64,000 nt of DNA from assembly GCF_020520425.1 (NCBI RefSeq), contig NC_079487.1, positions 86,433,141 through 86,497,140 on the forward strand. Direction: 5' to 3'. Each line of letters begins with the position of its first letter. The stretch's first letter is position 1. The position numbers were made by a program, and so were the translations under genes. The DNA comes from Spinacia oleracea (lineage: Eukaryota > Streptophyta > Magnoliopsida > Caryophyllales > Amaranthaceae). The notes under the pieces were generated by a model. That model worked only from the letters and a program-made list of their open reading frames with translations. It did no database searches and was not told where the DNA came from. Shown in pieces: positions 1 to 10,620 of the stretch.

Positions 1-463
1 GATTGGTTTTCCGTTTTTTCCAAAAAAGAACGATGTGCTGAATTTTCCTTCGTTTTACGTCCCATAAAAACAAGGGGATTTTCTCGTTTAGCTAGCCCTG
101 AAAATGAGAATCTTTAAAAACATTTTTTACCTCGTGGTTGGGCTTGGCCAGGCCCAATTACACTTTATAGCTTTGATTTTGAAAACATCTGTAGCTACTC
201 CCAATGACAAAGTGAGGGATTTTCTAAGCTTCTTTAGATCCTTCCAATGACAAAGTGAGGAAGTTTCTATATTATCCGTTGACAAATCCCAATGACACGT
301 GAGGGATATGTCGACACTTCAAGTGATGACCCTTAAGTCAAATGTTATCACTCGGGGGCTCGTGAGACCCTCGCCAAACAGGTCACCATGGCTTGTGCGA
401 CGCACTCCGTCTAATACTTTGACCATCGTCTTACTCCAAGACTCAGTCAAAGTGGGGGCTAAC
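1..463 (+). mobile_element. 3' internal tail of a Tat-like gypsy element cut by the window edge
   Basis: The stretch is the reverse complement of the region just inside the LTR of the full-length element at 29475-42470 (compare 30900-31360). It ends in a polypurine tract, AAAGTGGGGGCTAAC at 449-463, immediately before the LTR. The element therefore runs on the + strand and its coding part lies outside the window. No coding sequence is visible here. Confidence 0.85.
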
Positions 464-1068
464 TGTAGGCACCTACTTTTGTCCCCATTCCCGAAAGGGA
501 AGGTTCGATGATGAAAGCGTAAATCTCCACTTGACAACGCATCTCCTATAAAATAACGAATCTCAAATCCCTTTTCATTTCACCCGAAACCTGCTATTTA
601 TAGAAACCTGCTATTTATGGAAACCTGCTAAAAATAGTAACTTCCGTAATGGGTAGTTGTTAAAAGTGGCAAGTCATAAAAGATAGAAACCTGTCAGAAT
701 TAGGTGTTGCACTCCAACATAAATCCTAAATGAGATAGAAATTATGAGAGAATCCTATTCCTAATATGATTCGAAAATAAGAGTTACGTATTAATTAAAA
801 TCCTAACGAGCCTAGAGTTCGTAACGGGCCCAGACGCATCCCGTCACAAGGTTAATACGCACTAAAAGACTCAATTAAATCTCAAATACTCCGGATTCTA
901 GGAATCCGAATCTGACTAAGAAAAACGGAGATTCTATTTTCAACGCCTGGTTCTGGGCGCCGAAATCTTCGGCGCCCAGGCCTGGGCGCTGAAAATACCT
1001 GGTACGTGTTTTTTCCTAATTCTTTGTGGATTAGAACTCTGCAATTCTATCTTTCCACGAACTCTTCC

Positions 1069-1079
1069 CTATAAATAGG
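1069..1079 (+). promoter_or_regulatory. LTR TATA box
   Basis: CTATAAATAGG lies about 75-130 bp downstream of the GCGC-rich block at 941-996, in the position expected for the LTR promoter at the U3/R boundary. The same box is CTATAAATAG at 30311-30320 (minus) and is mutated at 41882-41891. Confidence 0.65.
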
Positions 1080-1297
1080 CCCCTAAATTCGACGTGAAAG
1101 GAACACAACAACACACAATTATATTTTGAGTATTGACTCTAAACCCCTAAGCCTAAGCCTCACGCTGCAAAACTGATCACGCGTTCTGTCGCAATCGATC
1201 CATAAATCGAACATAACGTATCCCGTCCCATAATTTGAGATTCGTTAAATAAAAGGAGAAATAGCAAAGTCAAAGTGGTTAGTTTTCTGAGAACCGT

Positions 1298-1320
1298 GAC
1301 GCACCTCTCAAGGGTGCGTC
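1298..1320. other. Conserved hairpin inside the LTR
   Basis: GACGCACC, a short loop and GGGTGCGTC form a near-perfect stem. The hairpin is also present in both LTRs of the full element (around 30069-30092 and 41641-41663). Its position downstream of the TATA box puts it in the R/U5 transcript leader. A role in packaging, polyadenylation or dimerisation is only inference. Confidence 0.5.
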
Positions 1321-1937
1321 GTAATGTGTCCCTTTTCCATGGTTTAATTGCTTTCCTCGCCCTTTTATGAACTGTTAAATTAACTAAAATCTGATTGTTT
1401 GATCACGCCTAATAAATATGATATTTTTGGGAAATTGGATTATCATGCTAGGTCCCTTAAAACAATCTAAATCAGATAATCGCGCTCGATCTAGTACTAT
1501 ATGTTGCATATTGATAAAATCAACTCAGATTAGTTTAATAGTTAACGCATGTCCCTTCAATTATTTATGCTGAGCTAGTAAGGATATCCTGCCTCTGGAG
1601 TTATCGAAGAGCGAGTACTCCTCTCGGTAGTTACAGTCCCCCGAACCCTCAATCTCTACCCTGCGGGTGTACGTTGAGCGATCACCACCACCAGGGATCA
1701 CAAGGGAACCTACGGCCGTCGTGGTCAAACATAATTGCACTCCCTTTATGTCACGATAACCGGGTTTTGTCAATTTTTCTCATTGTCGTTAAAAACTGAA
1801 TGGCAACTCCTATATTACTAGTCAATTGGGTGTAAACTCACAGGAAATCCAATTACACTTGATTTGACAAAAAGAAGCGTCACACCCACGAGGGATGAGG
1901 TCACGCATTAGCCTCGTGCTTTTTCGACCCCCTCACA

Positions 1938-2504
1938 ATATCACTATTCTATAAGGGAACTCCTAGGTCATTTTAGTAAATGGTCTTTTAGTGTACCCTA
2001 TGTAATAGCGTAATGGCTGTACTAAGTTCATTATTTAATTTAATTAATTATAAACTTAATTGTAATAATTCTAAAAACTGATTATTTAATGTCATATTAC
2101 AAAAAACAAAATTTTCATGCACGTGATAGCCAAAAGTCAACAACAATTTAATTGAATTTCACTAGCAAACATGAAAGCAAGTAAGACTGTAAAAAACATG
2201 GTATCCATCCCTTCAATATCATATTTGTTTATTGCAAAATTAAACTTAATCTTACTCTTAATCACACCCTAATTTTATATGGTTATACAACCATCTTGAA
2301 GCGAACAACGCAAAAAAATAAACAAGTAAAAAAAAAAAATTACATTTATTTAGTTAATTTTTATGACATTAATTCCTAAATAGATTTTGTTACATATAAA
2401 TATAATTTTTTTTTAGTTTTAAATAAAGTAATTACATGTTTTAGCAAATGTGCACACTTTTAAGAACGCGTAGCATATATATAGGACTATGTTTAATTAA
2501 CAAA
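1938..2504. other. AT-rich flank without genes
   Basis: There is no convincing open frame on either strand. A segment near 2440-2490 (ACGCGTAGCATATATATAGG) resembles a decayed Helitron 5' end like those at 53475-54078, but it is too degraded to call. Confidence 0.5.
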
Positions 2505-2546
2505 CTAGTGTATGGCTCTGACGATGCCCCGATTGTTACATTGAAT
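2505..2546 (-). mobile_element. Helitron 3'-end fragment
   Basis: Read on the minus strand, the sequence has a GGGGCATCGTC hairpin-like block followed by a short A/C-rich spacer and terminal CTAG (2505-2508) before T. This matches the 3' ends of the short Helitrons at 53475 and 53807. It is cut at 2547 by the LTR that begins TGTAATACC. Confidence 0.5.
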
Positions 2547-2999
2547 TGTAATACCTCGTATTTTTCTGAATTTATAAATATATTTTAATGTATTTATAAA
2601 GTATTTTACGAATTTAATTACATTTATTAATGATTTAAATGTATTTTTATTTTAAATAATATAATTATTATTTATTTATTAAATCCGCATTTCATAAATA
2701 AATTAAATGAATTTATTTTTCTATTTTATTCGGGAATTTATTTGGGTCGTGTTTTAAATAAATTCCGAGCCCAATTCCATTTAGTTGGTGAACCCAACAA
2801 AGCCTTAAAGCTTTTAATTCTAATTTAAACCCAATTGCAAAGCCCAATGCAAAACCCTAACCTAAGGCCAATAGGGATTAGGAAACTATAAATACACCCC
2901 TCCCTAATTAATGATCCCCTCACAAATTTCAGAATTTCTCTCTCCTCTCTTTTGCTCTCTCTTTCGTCCGACTCTCTCTTGCCCGCAAGCACGAGCACC
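2547..2999 (+). repeat. Left part of a chromovirus-like LTR, split by the CACTA element
   Basis: The block starts TGTAATACCTCG, typical of plant Tekay/Del-type LTRs from memory, and has a TATA box (CTATAAATA at 2886-2894) followed by a CT-rich leader. It runs directly into the CACTA terminus at 3000 and appears to continue at 19099. No coding capacity is present. The family assignment is inference from style, not a search. Confidence 0.4.
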
Positions 3000-3345
3000 C
3001 ACTAGTAGAAAAAACCCTTATTGCAGCGGGCTTTTAGACCCTTGTTGCAGCGTACATCGTATGCTGCAATTGGGGGGCCTGCAACAAGTCTGAACTTGTT
3101 GCAGCGTACAATGTTCGCTGCAAAAAGTGGTTTTTTGCAGCGTACATATGTATGTACGCTGCAACAAGTGTCAAAAAATTGGCAAAAATTTGGACTTGTT
3201 GCAGCGTACATACATATGTACGTTGTAAAAGACTCAACTTTTTGTCGCGTACATTTATTTGTACGCTGAAACAAGTCTGGAATTTTGCGAAATTTTTTTC
3301 CCTTGTTGCAGCGTACAATATATATGTACGCTGCAACAAAGCACT
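3000..3345. repeat. CACTA left subterminal repeat region
   Basis: About six units of the form TTGTTGCAGCGTACA ... TGTACGCTGCAACAA occur at roughly 50-bp intervals (examples at 3044, 3099, 3135, 3198, 3243, 3301). Each unit is itself an imperfect palindrome with a variable AT-rich centre. In En/Spm elements, short subterminal repeats bind the accessory protein TNPA; the same role here is inference. Apparent open frames in this stretch result from the repeats. Confidence 0.8.
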
Positions 3346-3605
3346 TTTGGCGGGAAAATTCTAATTTTCTTTAGGGATACCTAGAGTGCCTTGCACCAAA
3401 TATAGAAACCTGTCAAAACAATAATAGAATAACGCAACCTGTATAACAAATATAAAAACAACAACTGGAGTTTTGTATATATCCCAAAACCAAAAGTGCA
3501 CATACCGATACATTTAAATATATTTACGTTCCAATTTCAACGTACGCATATATTTTAACATAAAAGATTGTTCTATAACATCTAAACCAACTCGATCAAG
3601 CGCCC

Positions 3606-5016
3606 TCATGTCAATAATAAATACTTGGTGGTAAAAAACTTCGCCCATTGCTCACGAACCACATCAATTTCCTCACTAGCATAAGGCGCAGTCCTCGGAG
3701 TATAAACCTTACAAAAACAAAAATTTGATGGAGCATTAGATCGATTAAATGCAAATGAAATGTCACATTTTAACATTCAAGCAACTAATGACAATGTATT
3801 AGTAGTCTAGAATACGAATCAATTAGTTACTTACCTCATCTAGCCGGCCTTCATAGTCATGTTGTAACGTGACTATCTCTAACATGAACTTCATAACGTA
3901 ATAGCCACACTCAGTTCCGCCGATTTGTTGAGCACACTAATTAAGAAACATAATACTTTATCTTGCAAGCCAATAGTTAATAAAAACAAAGCAAAAAGCT
4001 AATTAAGAAACATGTTATACCTCTATATGAATGGGTTTACACGACTTAAAACTCATTTTATTCGGACAATTCCCACCATTGCACTTGTACACTTGGTATG
4101 CCCTAGAAAATTAACGAAACACGGGTACTCATGAATATGATTTTGGCTTAGGTTTCTTAAAGACTAATGTAATTTGTAAGCAAAAGAACTTACAAACACA
4201 AGATTCCCCATGCATAATCTATTCGACATGGATCTCTAGCAGAATCGAAAATATATACATAACCTCTACGTAGGTCCATCACGTATAAATTCCAATGATT
4301 TCTATATAATTTATAAATGATATAGTAAATATTTAATAACAATAATAATTAATATTATATATGAAACTTATATAACACACTTACTCTTGATTATATGGGA
4401 TTAAAAACCAATTAGTTAGGTTAGGATTACCCATCTTCTCCTTTTCAATTTCAGCTTGGAATTTTTTTTTCAAATACATTGTTGGCGCTCCAGGGTCGGC
4501 CTTGATTCTAGTGCTTGACATAATCTCGGGACAAATGAACGAAATCCGAGACATTTCAAATGATTTGGCATGATCGTGCAATAAACACCTACAAAATAAA
4601 CAAGATTACACTATTAAGATCGATAAAGAGAAAAAACTTCAAAGAAATAATAGTTATATTAACAACAATGAAACATTTAATTACAATATGTAGACTTGGA
4701 TCGCTGAAATGTTTAAGCACGCCCCGCGAAGGAACTCTCATATATCAGACGCAGTTATGTATGTTTCTTGATCAAAATCCGAGTGCCAAACTGAGGCCGC
4801 CAATGGGATGGTAGTATTATCATATATATCATCAGGCGCCGAAGTCATGATAAACTGCAAGTATTTGCATGACGGGCCAAGACCTTGCATTGCATCGTAT
4901 ACAAGTCCAACTTTCTTGCTTTTGGTGGTTCATTCTTGTGTTTTACGATCACAACTACCCACCACCTCTAAGTTGGACTTAGGCTTAGAATTCGACTTCT
5001 TTGGATGCGAAAATTC
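3606..5016 (-). pseudogene. CACTA accessory gene, 3' half: Ulp1-like C48 protease exons
   Basis: This is the C-terminal part of the gene that starts at 10372. The first exon here (from 5016, after an acceptor ATAG) encodes a linker and a conserved segment (QFIMTSAPDD), followed by a segment ending near FLIPYNQ at 4381. The next exon carries the catalytic NHW (His codon within 4292-4297) and VMDL. A further exon has the QIGGTECGYYVM motif with the catalytic Cys codon at 3907-3909. The last exon ends at TGA 3606-3608. Together these match the His-Asp-Gln-Cys layout of Ulp1/SENP proteases, which cleave SUMO-like proteins. Such domains are known fused to plant transposase-like genes. Two in-frame TGA codons lie in the first exon, so this copy is probably inactive. 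Confidence 0.75.
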
Positions 5017-8000
5017 CTATAACAATAGTCAATTAGCATTAGTCATGTAATAAGAATCAAATGAGTCCTTAGGTTTTCTAGTTCAAAGTTGGGAGCGAAA
5101 ATGTCATTTTAGCTCTATATATGACCTATAACAACCCAACGAACCTTAAATGTGCATAAATAGGTTCGAATGAGATTTAGAAACTTAAAACTATGCATAT
5201 TAGTCGTGTAATAAGAATCAAATGAGTCTTTAGGTTCTTCAGTTCAAAGTTGGGAGCGGAAATGTCATTTTAGCTCTATATATGACCTATAATGACCCAA
5301 CGAGCCTTAAATGTGCATAAATAGGTTGGAATGAGTTTTAGAAACTTAAAACTATGCATATTAGTCATGTAATAAGAATCAAATGAGTCCTTAGGTTCTT
5401 TAGTTCAAAGATGGGAGCGAAAATGTCATTTTAGCTCTATATATGACCTATAACGACCCAACGAGCCTTAAATGTGCATAAATAGGTTGGAATGAGTTTT
5501 AGAAACTTAAAACTATGCATATTAGTTACGTAATCAGAATCAAATGAGTCCTTAGGTTCTTTAGTTCAAAGTTGTGAGCGAAAATGTCATTTTAGCTCTA
5601 TATATGACCTATAACGACCCAACGAGCCATAAATGAGCATAAATAGGTTCGAATGAGTTTTAGAAACTTAAAACTATACATATTAGTCGTGTAATAAGAA
5701 TCAAATGAGTCCTTAGGTTCTTTAGTTCAAAGTTGGGAGCGGAAATGTCATTTTAGCTCTATATATGACCTATAACGACCCAACGAGGCTTAAATGTGCA
5801 TAAATAGGTTGGAATGAGTTTTAGAAACTTAAAACTATGCATATTAGTCATGTAATAAGAATCAAATGAGTCCTTAGGTTCTTTAGTTCAAAGTTGGGAG
5901 CGAAAATGTCATTTTAGCTCTATATATGACCTATAACGACCCAACGAGCCATAAATGTGCATAAATAGGCTCGAATGAGTTTTAGCAACTTAAAACTATG
6001 CATATTAGTCGTGTAATAAGAATCAAATGAGTCCTCAGGTTCTTTAGTTCAAAGTTGGGAGCGGAAATGTCATTTTAGCTCTATATATGACCTATAACGA
6101 CCCGACGAGCCATAAATGTGCATAAATAGTTTCGAATGAGTTTTAGAAACTTAAAACTATGCATATTAGTCGTGTAATAAGAATCAAATGAGTCCTTGGG
6201 TTCTTTAGTTCAAAGTTCGGAGCAGAAATGTCATTTTAGCTCTATATATGACCTATAACGACCCAACGAGCCTTTAATGTGCATAAATAGGTTGGAATGA
6301 GTTTTAGAAACTTAAAACTATGCATATTAGTCATGTAATAAGAATCAAATGAGTCCTTAGGTTCTTTAGTTCAAAGTTGGGAGCGGAAATGTCATTTTAG
6401 CTCTATATATGACCTATAACGACCCAACGAGCCTTAAATGTGCATAAATAGGTTGGAATGAGTTTTAGAAACTTAACACTATGCATATTAGTCATGTAAT
6501 AAGAATCAAATGAGTCCTTAGGTTCTTTAGTTCAAAGTTGGGAGCGAAAATGTCATTTTAGCTCTATATATGACCTATAACGACCCAACGAGCCTTTAAT
6601 GTGCATAAATAGGTTGGAATGAGTTTTAGAAAGTTAAAACTATACATATTAGTCATGTAATAAGAATCAAATGAGTCCATAGGTTCTTTAGTTCAAAGTT
6701 GGGAGCGAAAATGTCATTGTAGCTCTATATATGACCTATAACGACCCAACGAGCCATAAATGTGAATAAATAGGTTCGAATGAGTTTTAGAAACTTAAAA
6801 CTATGCATATTAGTCGTGTAATAAGAATCAAATGAGTCCTTAGGTTCTTTAGTTCAAAGTTGGGAGCGGAAATGTCATTTTAGCTATATATATGACCTAT
6901 AACGACCCAACGAGCCTTTAATGTGCATAAATAGGTTGGAATGAGTTTTAGAAACTTAAAACTATGCATATTAGTCATGTAATAATAATCAAATGAGTCC
7001 TTAGGTTCTTTAGTTCAAAGTTGGGAGCGAAAATGTCATTTTAGCTCTATATATGACCTATAACGACCCAACGAGCCTTAAATGTGCATAAATAGGTTGG
7101 AATGAGTTTTAGAAACTTAAAACTATGCATTTTAGTCATGTAATAAGAATCAAATGAGTCCTTAGGTTCTTTAGTTCAAAGTTGGGAGCGGAAATGTCAT
7201 TTTAGCTCTATATATGACCTATAACGACCCAACGAGCCATACATGTGCATAAATAGGTTCGAATGAGTTTTAGAAACTTAAAACTATGCATATTAGTCGT
7301 GTAATAAGAATCAAATGAGTCCTTAGGTTCTTTAGTTCAAAGTTGGGAGCGGAAATGTCATTTTAGCTCTATATATGACCTATAACGACCCAACGAGCCA
7401 TAAATGTGCATAAATAGGTTCGAATGAGTTTTAGAAACTTAAAACTATGTATATTAGTCGTGTAATAAGAATCAAATGAGTCCTTAGGTTCTTTAGTTCA
7501 AAGTTGGGAGCGGAAATGTCATTTTAGCTCTATATATGACCTATAACGACCCAACGAGCCTTTAATGTGCATAAATAGGTTGGAATGAGTTTTAGAAACT
7601 TAAAACTATGCATATTAGTCATGTAATAAGAATCAAATGAGTCCTTAGGTTCTTTAGTTCAAAGTTGGGAGCGGAAATGTCATTTTAGCTCTATATATGA
7701 CCTATAACGACCCAACGAGCCTTAAATGTGCATAAATAGGTTGGAATGAGTTTTAGAAACTTAAAACTATGCATATTAGGCATGTAATAAGAATCAAATG
7801 AGTCCTTAGTTTCTTTAGTTCAAAGTTGGGAGCGAAAATGTCATTTTAGCTCTATATATGACCTATAATGACCCAACGAGCCATAAATGTGCATAAATAG
7901 GTTCGAATGAGTTTTAGAAACTTAAAACTATGCATATTAGTCGTGTAAGAAGAATCAAATGAGTCCTTAGGTTCTTTAGTTCAAAGTTGGGAGCGAAAAT

Positions 8001-8197
8001 GTCATTTTAGCTCTATATATGACCTATAACGACCCAACGAGCCATAAATGTGCATAAATAGGTTCGAATGAGTTTTAGAAACTTAAAACTATGCATATTA
8101 GTCGTGTAATAAGAATCAAATGAGTCCTTAGGTTCTTTAGTTCAAAGTTGGGAGCGGAAATGTCATTTTAGGTTCGAATGAGTTTTAGAGGGTTTAC
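5017..8197. repeat. 161-bp satellite array filling one intron of the CACTA accessory gene
   Basis: The anchor TAGCTCTATA recurs at 5110, 5271, 5432, 5593 and so on to 8008. The distance 8008-5110 is exactly 18 x 161 bp, so about 19 monomers follow one another without net indels, plus a partial one near 8170. Monomers fall into two linked variants, differing at GGTTCGAATG versus GGTTGGAATG and at GTCGTG versus GTCATG. The array is bounded by a good splice donor (GTAAAC after 8198, minus strand) and acceptor (ATAG before 5016), so it sits wholly within one predicted intron. Confidence 0.9.
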
Positions 8198-10372
8198 CTT
8201 GGATGCTAAGTCTGTTGTCTTCTTTTGGGCCGCTAATACCGTTGTCTTTTTCTTGGAGCTACCATCCCTCTCTTTAGAAACATTAGGCTTGGACTTCTTT
8301 TTAGGAGGTGAAGTACAATCCTTTAAAATTCAACAAAAACAAGAGTAGGTAAGATGTCGAATGTGCTTGCGTGGACATATACATCCTAAACCATAAAACA
8401 TATATACCTCGCCGTCTTCGAAAATCACTAAGTGTATGGGCCATTGCACAAAACTACCCAGAGCACCGCCTAAGTTAGTGAAACCATCTCCCGTAGGTAC
8501 CGGAAGAATATCATCAACATGTCCGTCGTAAACAAAATCAACTTGGACTTTATAGTGACCAGGCTTCATCGATGTAAAATGTTGGGGCAATGCACCATCT
8601 GAGGGTTGTACCATACCATCCGCCACGACAATGTTGTTGCCCGAAACTTTATCCTCAAGGGCAAGACGACATGGAGTCCTTTCCTTCATAAACAAAGGTT
8701 TCAATGCAACTTTGTAAGTGATACAAATTATTAAGTAAATGTCAACTAAAAACATAAAAGGATCAAGAAACTATGTTAAAAAAGAGTGACTACGTCGTAC
8801 CTTTAGCTCGCGTGGTTGCGGCACTAAGATGTGACGAGTGGTTCTTGTAGCACTAACATCAAGGTCAACTCTGGCAGAATCATTTAAGTGGAGGTCATCA
8901 AGTATCGGGGTAGAAATGGAGTTTAGTTGTCCTGTTTTTAACAAGGTGCTTAGTTGCTTTTGGAGGGCCTCTACCACCCTTTTCTCTACCCTTTTCTCTA
9001 ATTCACCTTCAAACTCCTTTTTCACAGAAGCTCTGATTGATTCGTAATTTTCTGATGAAGCTTCACCATGGTCACGTCTACTATGTCGATTACACGGACC
9101 GAAAGCCTTTTTGATACCAACCATGCCACCTGTTCCCTTGACACGCCCACGATGATCTTTTTTCCCTATAGCTTTAGTGAGGGCATCCTCACCCTGTTCG
9201 AAAGAAAGATTTCCTTTTTCCTCTTCTGCGATGTACTCTAACTGCCAATTAGGAAAGTAAAATTACTTTATATTCTCTAATCAAAGCAAGTAAATATTAA
9301 TTAATTATCACTACTTACAGCTTTTGTTGCGATTTCAACAACTTCTGTATCGTTCGGGTCAATTTCCCACTTTCCCTCTTTATTTTGTACTTGATGGGCC
9401 AAAATCCACTCCTTTGATCTGTATTTTCTAACTCTATCAACATTTGAGGTCACTGATGAGTTCACCGAGGAGCTACTCGAGATAGGTAAAGCTGCATCTG
9501 GTGGAAGTCGTCCATCTTTTATCCAATCTAGTCGCTTTCTATTATAACCCTTTTGGCCGGTGCGATGTGGGTTCTTGTTGCATGATGCACTTTTCCTCGC
9601 CTTTTCACTACGAAGCTGTCAAAGACAACATAAAAAGATGGAAATAAATGTTTTTTCTGATAACTTTTTGTCCTAGAACCAATGTCAGTTTGCTACATGA
9701 AAAACTCTTTAAGGACAAGTTAAAGAAATATTGACATTACCAATGACTCTGGCAGGAAATAATGTTTAACAAAAGTCTTCCAATCATCCTCTGTGATATG
9801 GTTGTAGACATCCCAAGGAATCTTGTTTGTTTGACTTTTTGGCTTCTTTTCCTTCATAGTTATCCATCGGCGCACCAACTTGCTCTTGAAACAACTAAAT
9901 CGTTTCGCCACACAAGAATGGAAATATTTCTCCCTCGAATGATTAGAATCATCAGTAATGTGGAACATAAGCTGTTAATAATTAAAAAAAGTTAGATTAT
10001 AAAAATAGTATTTAAATCAAATTAAACAATTTTAAAAATATACAAATCAAGTTAATATCCAATGCTTACCTTAGTCTCCTCCCAAAACCCCTTCTTGGTT
10101 TGCTCATCTACCTTTGGATATAATGGGACGTTAATATTAATTCTAGTAGCACAACTCCCAACTTGCTTCCCGTATTCATGAGACCATTGTCCATCGGGGA
10201 CATTATATACATTATACTCAAGGAACATAGGCTTAGGGACTTTAACACCTTTTGACGGACCACGGCCTTTAATGGTCTTTGTAATCGTACTAACATCTTG
10301 TGATTCGTCACCCGTTGTGGGAGTCTTTCCACCTTTTGATTCATGCCCAACAACAATTTGGTTTTCATTCAT
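8198..10372 (-). pseudogene. CACTA accessory gene, 5' half: plant transposase (Ptta/En/Spm-like) plus DUF8039-like domain
   Basis: GT-AG junctions support exons at about 10372-10071, 9971-9741, 9615-9319, 9241-8801, 8709-8408 and 8322-8198 (minus). The start is ATG 10370-10372. Early exons encode the conserved PLYPKVDEQ and KRFSCFKSKLVRRW segments and a KNPHRTGQKGYNRKRL segment seen in the plant transposase family sometimes called Transposase_24. The exon at 9241 holds EDALTKAIGKKDH and a coiled-coil-like stretch rich in Glu and Lys. The exon at 8709 has the GGALGSFVQWPIHLV core of DUF8039-type domains. The last exon is Lys-rich and may be a nuclear signal. The gene continues across the satellite-filled intron into the Ulp1 exons. 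No stop is seen in this half; the gene as a whole is interrupted in the 3' half. Confidence 0.75.
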
Positions 10373-10429
10373 CGTACCTATGTTGTTCCTGCATCAAGTA
10401 AAACATACAGAAGGGTGGTTACAAAATGT

Positions 10430-10620
10430 GCGCGCAGCAGCAGATCAGTGCACTAGCATACAGAAGGATATCAGATCAATGCAGATATCACAGATCAGTG
10501 CTATCAGGGTGAGGTGATCAGGGTGAGGTGATAAAAAATGTACCGAACAGATACAGATCAGTGCAGATCAGATCAGCACAGATCAGTGCAGATCAGATCA
10601 GCACAGATCAGTGCACATTT
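10430..10620. repeat. GATCAG-type short tandem repeats, copy 1
   Basis: There are repeated units of CAGATCAGTGCAGATCAG with interspersed palindromic GATC sites. The second half (about 10523-10614) is nearly the same as 12728-12805, in direct orientation, so the two clusters bracket a 2.1 kb segment. They lie between the two CACTA genes, close to the start of the accessory gene. Confidence 0.7.

Larger units (their letters stand above)
464..1937 (+). repeat. 3' LTR of Tat-like gypsy element (left copy)
   Basis: This 1,474-bp LTR starts TGTAGGCACC and ends CCCCTCACA, and matches over its length the reverse complement of the two LTRs at 29475-30899 and 41024-42470. It retains a long GCGC-rich semi-palindromic block at 941-996, which is shortened in the other element, then a TATA box and a short hairpin. 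The flank after 1937 begins ATATC; the partner target duplication is outside the window. Confidence 0.85.

Noticed and set aside
3002..3364. Overlapping open frames of 60-100 codons on both strands
   Set aside because: They are produced by the CACTA subterminal palindromes, which lack stops in several frames; no domain.
5017..8197. CRISPR array
   Set aside because: There are no unique spacers; the whole 161-bp unit repeats and the genome is eukaryotic.
5017..8197. Centromeric satellite
   Set aside because: Its location inside a transposon intron with flanking splice sites explains it better; only about 19 copies.
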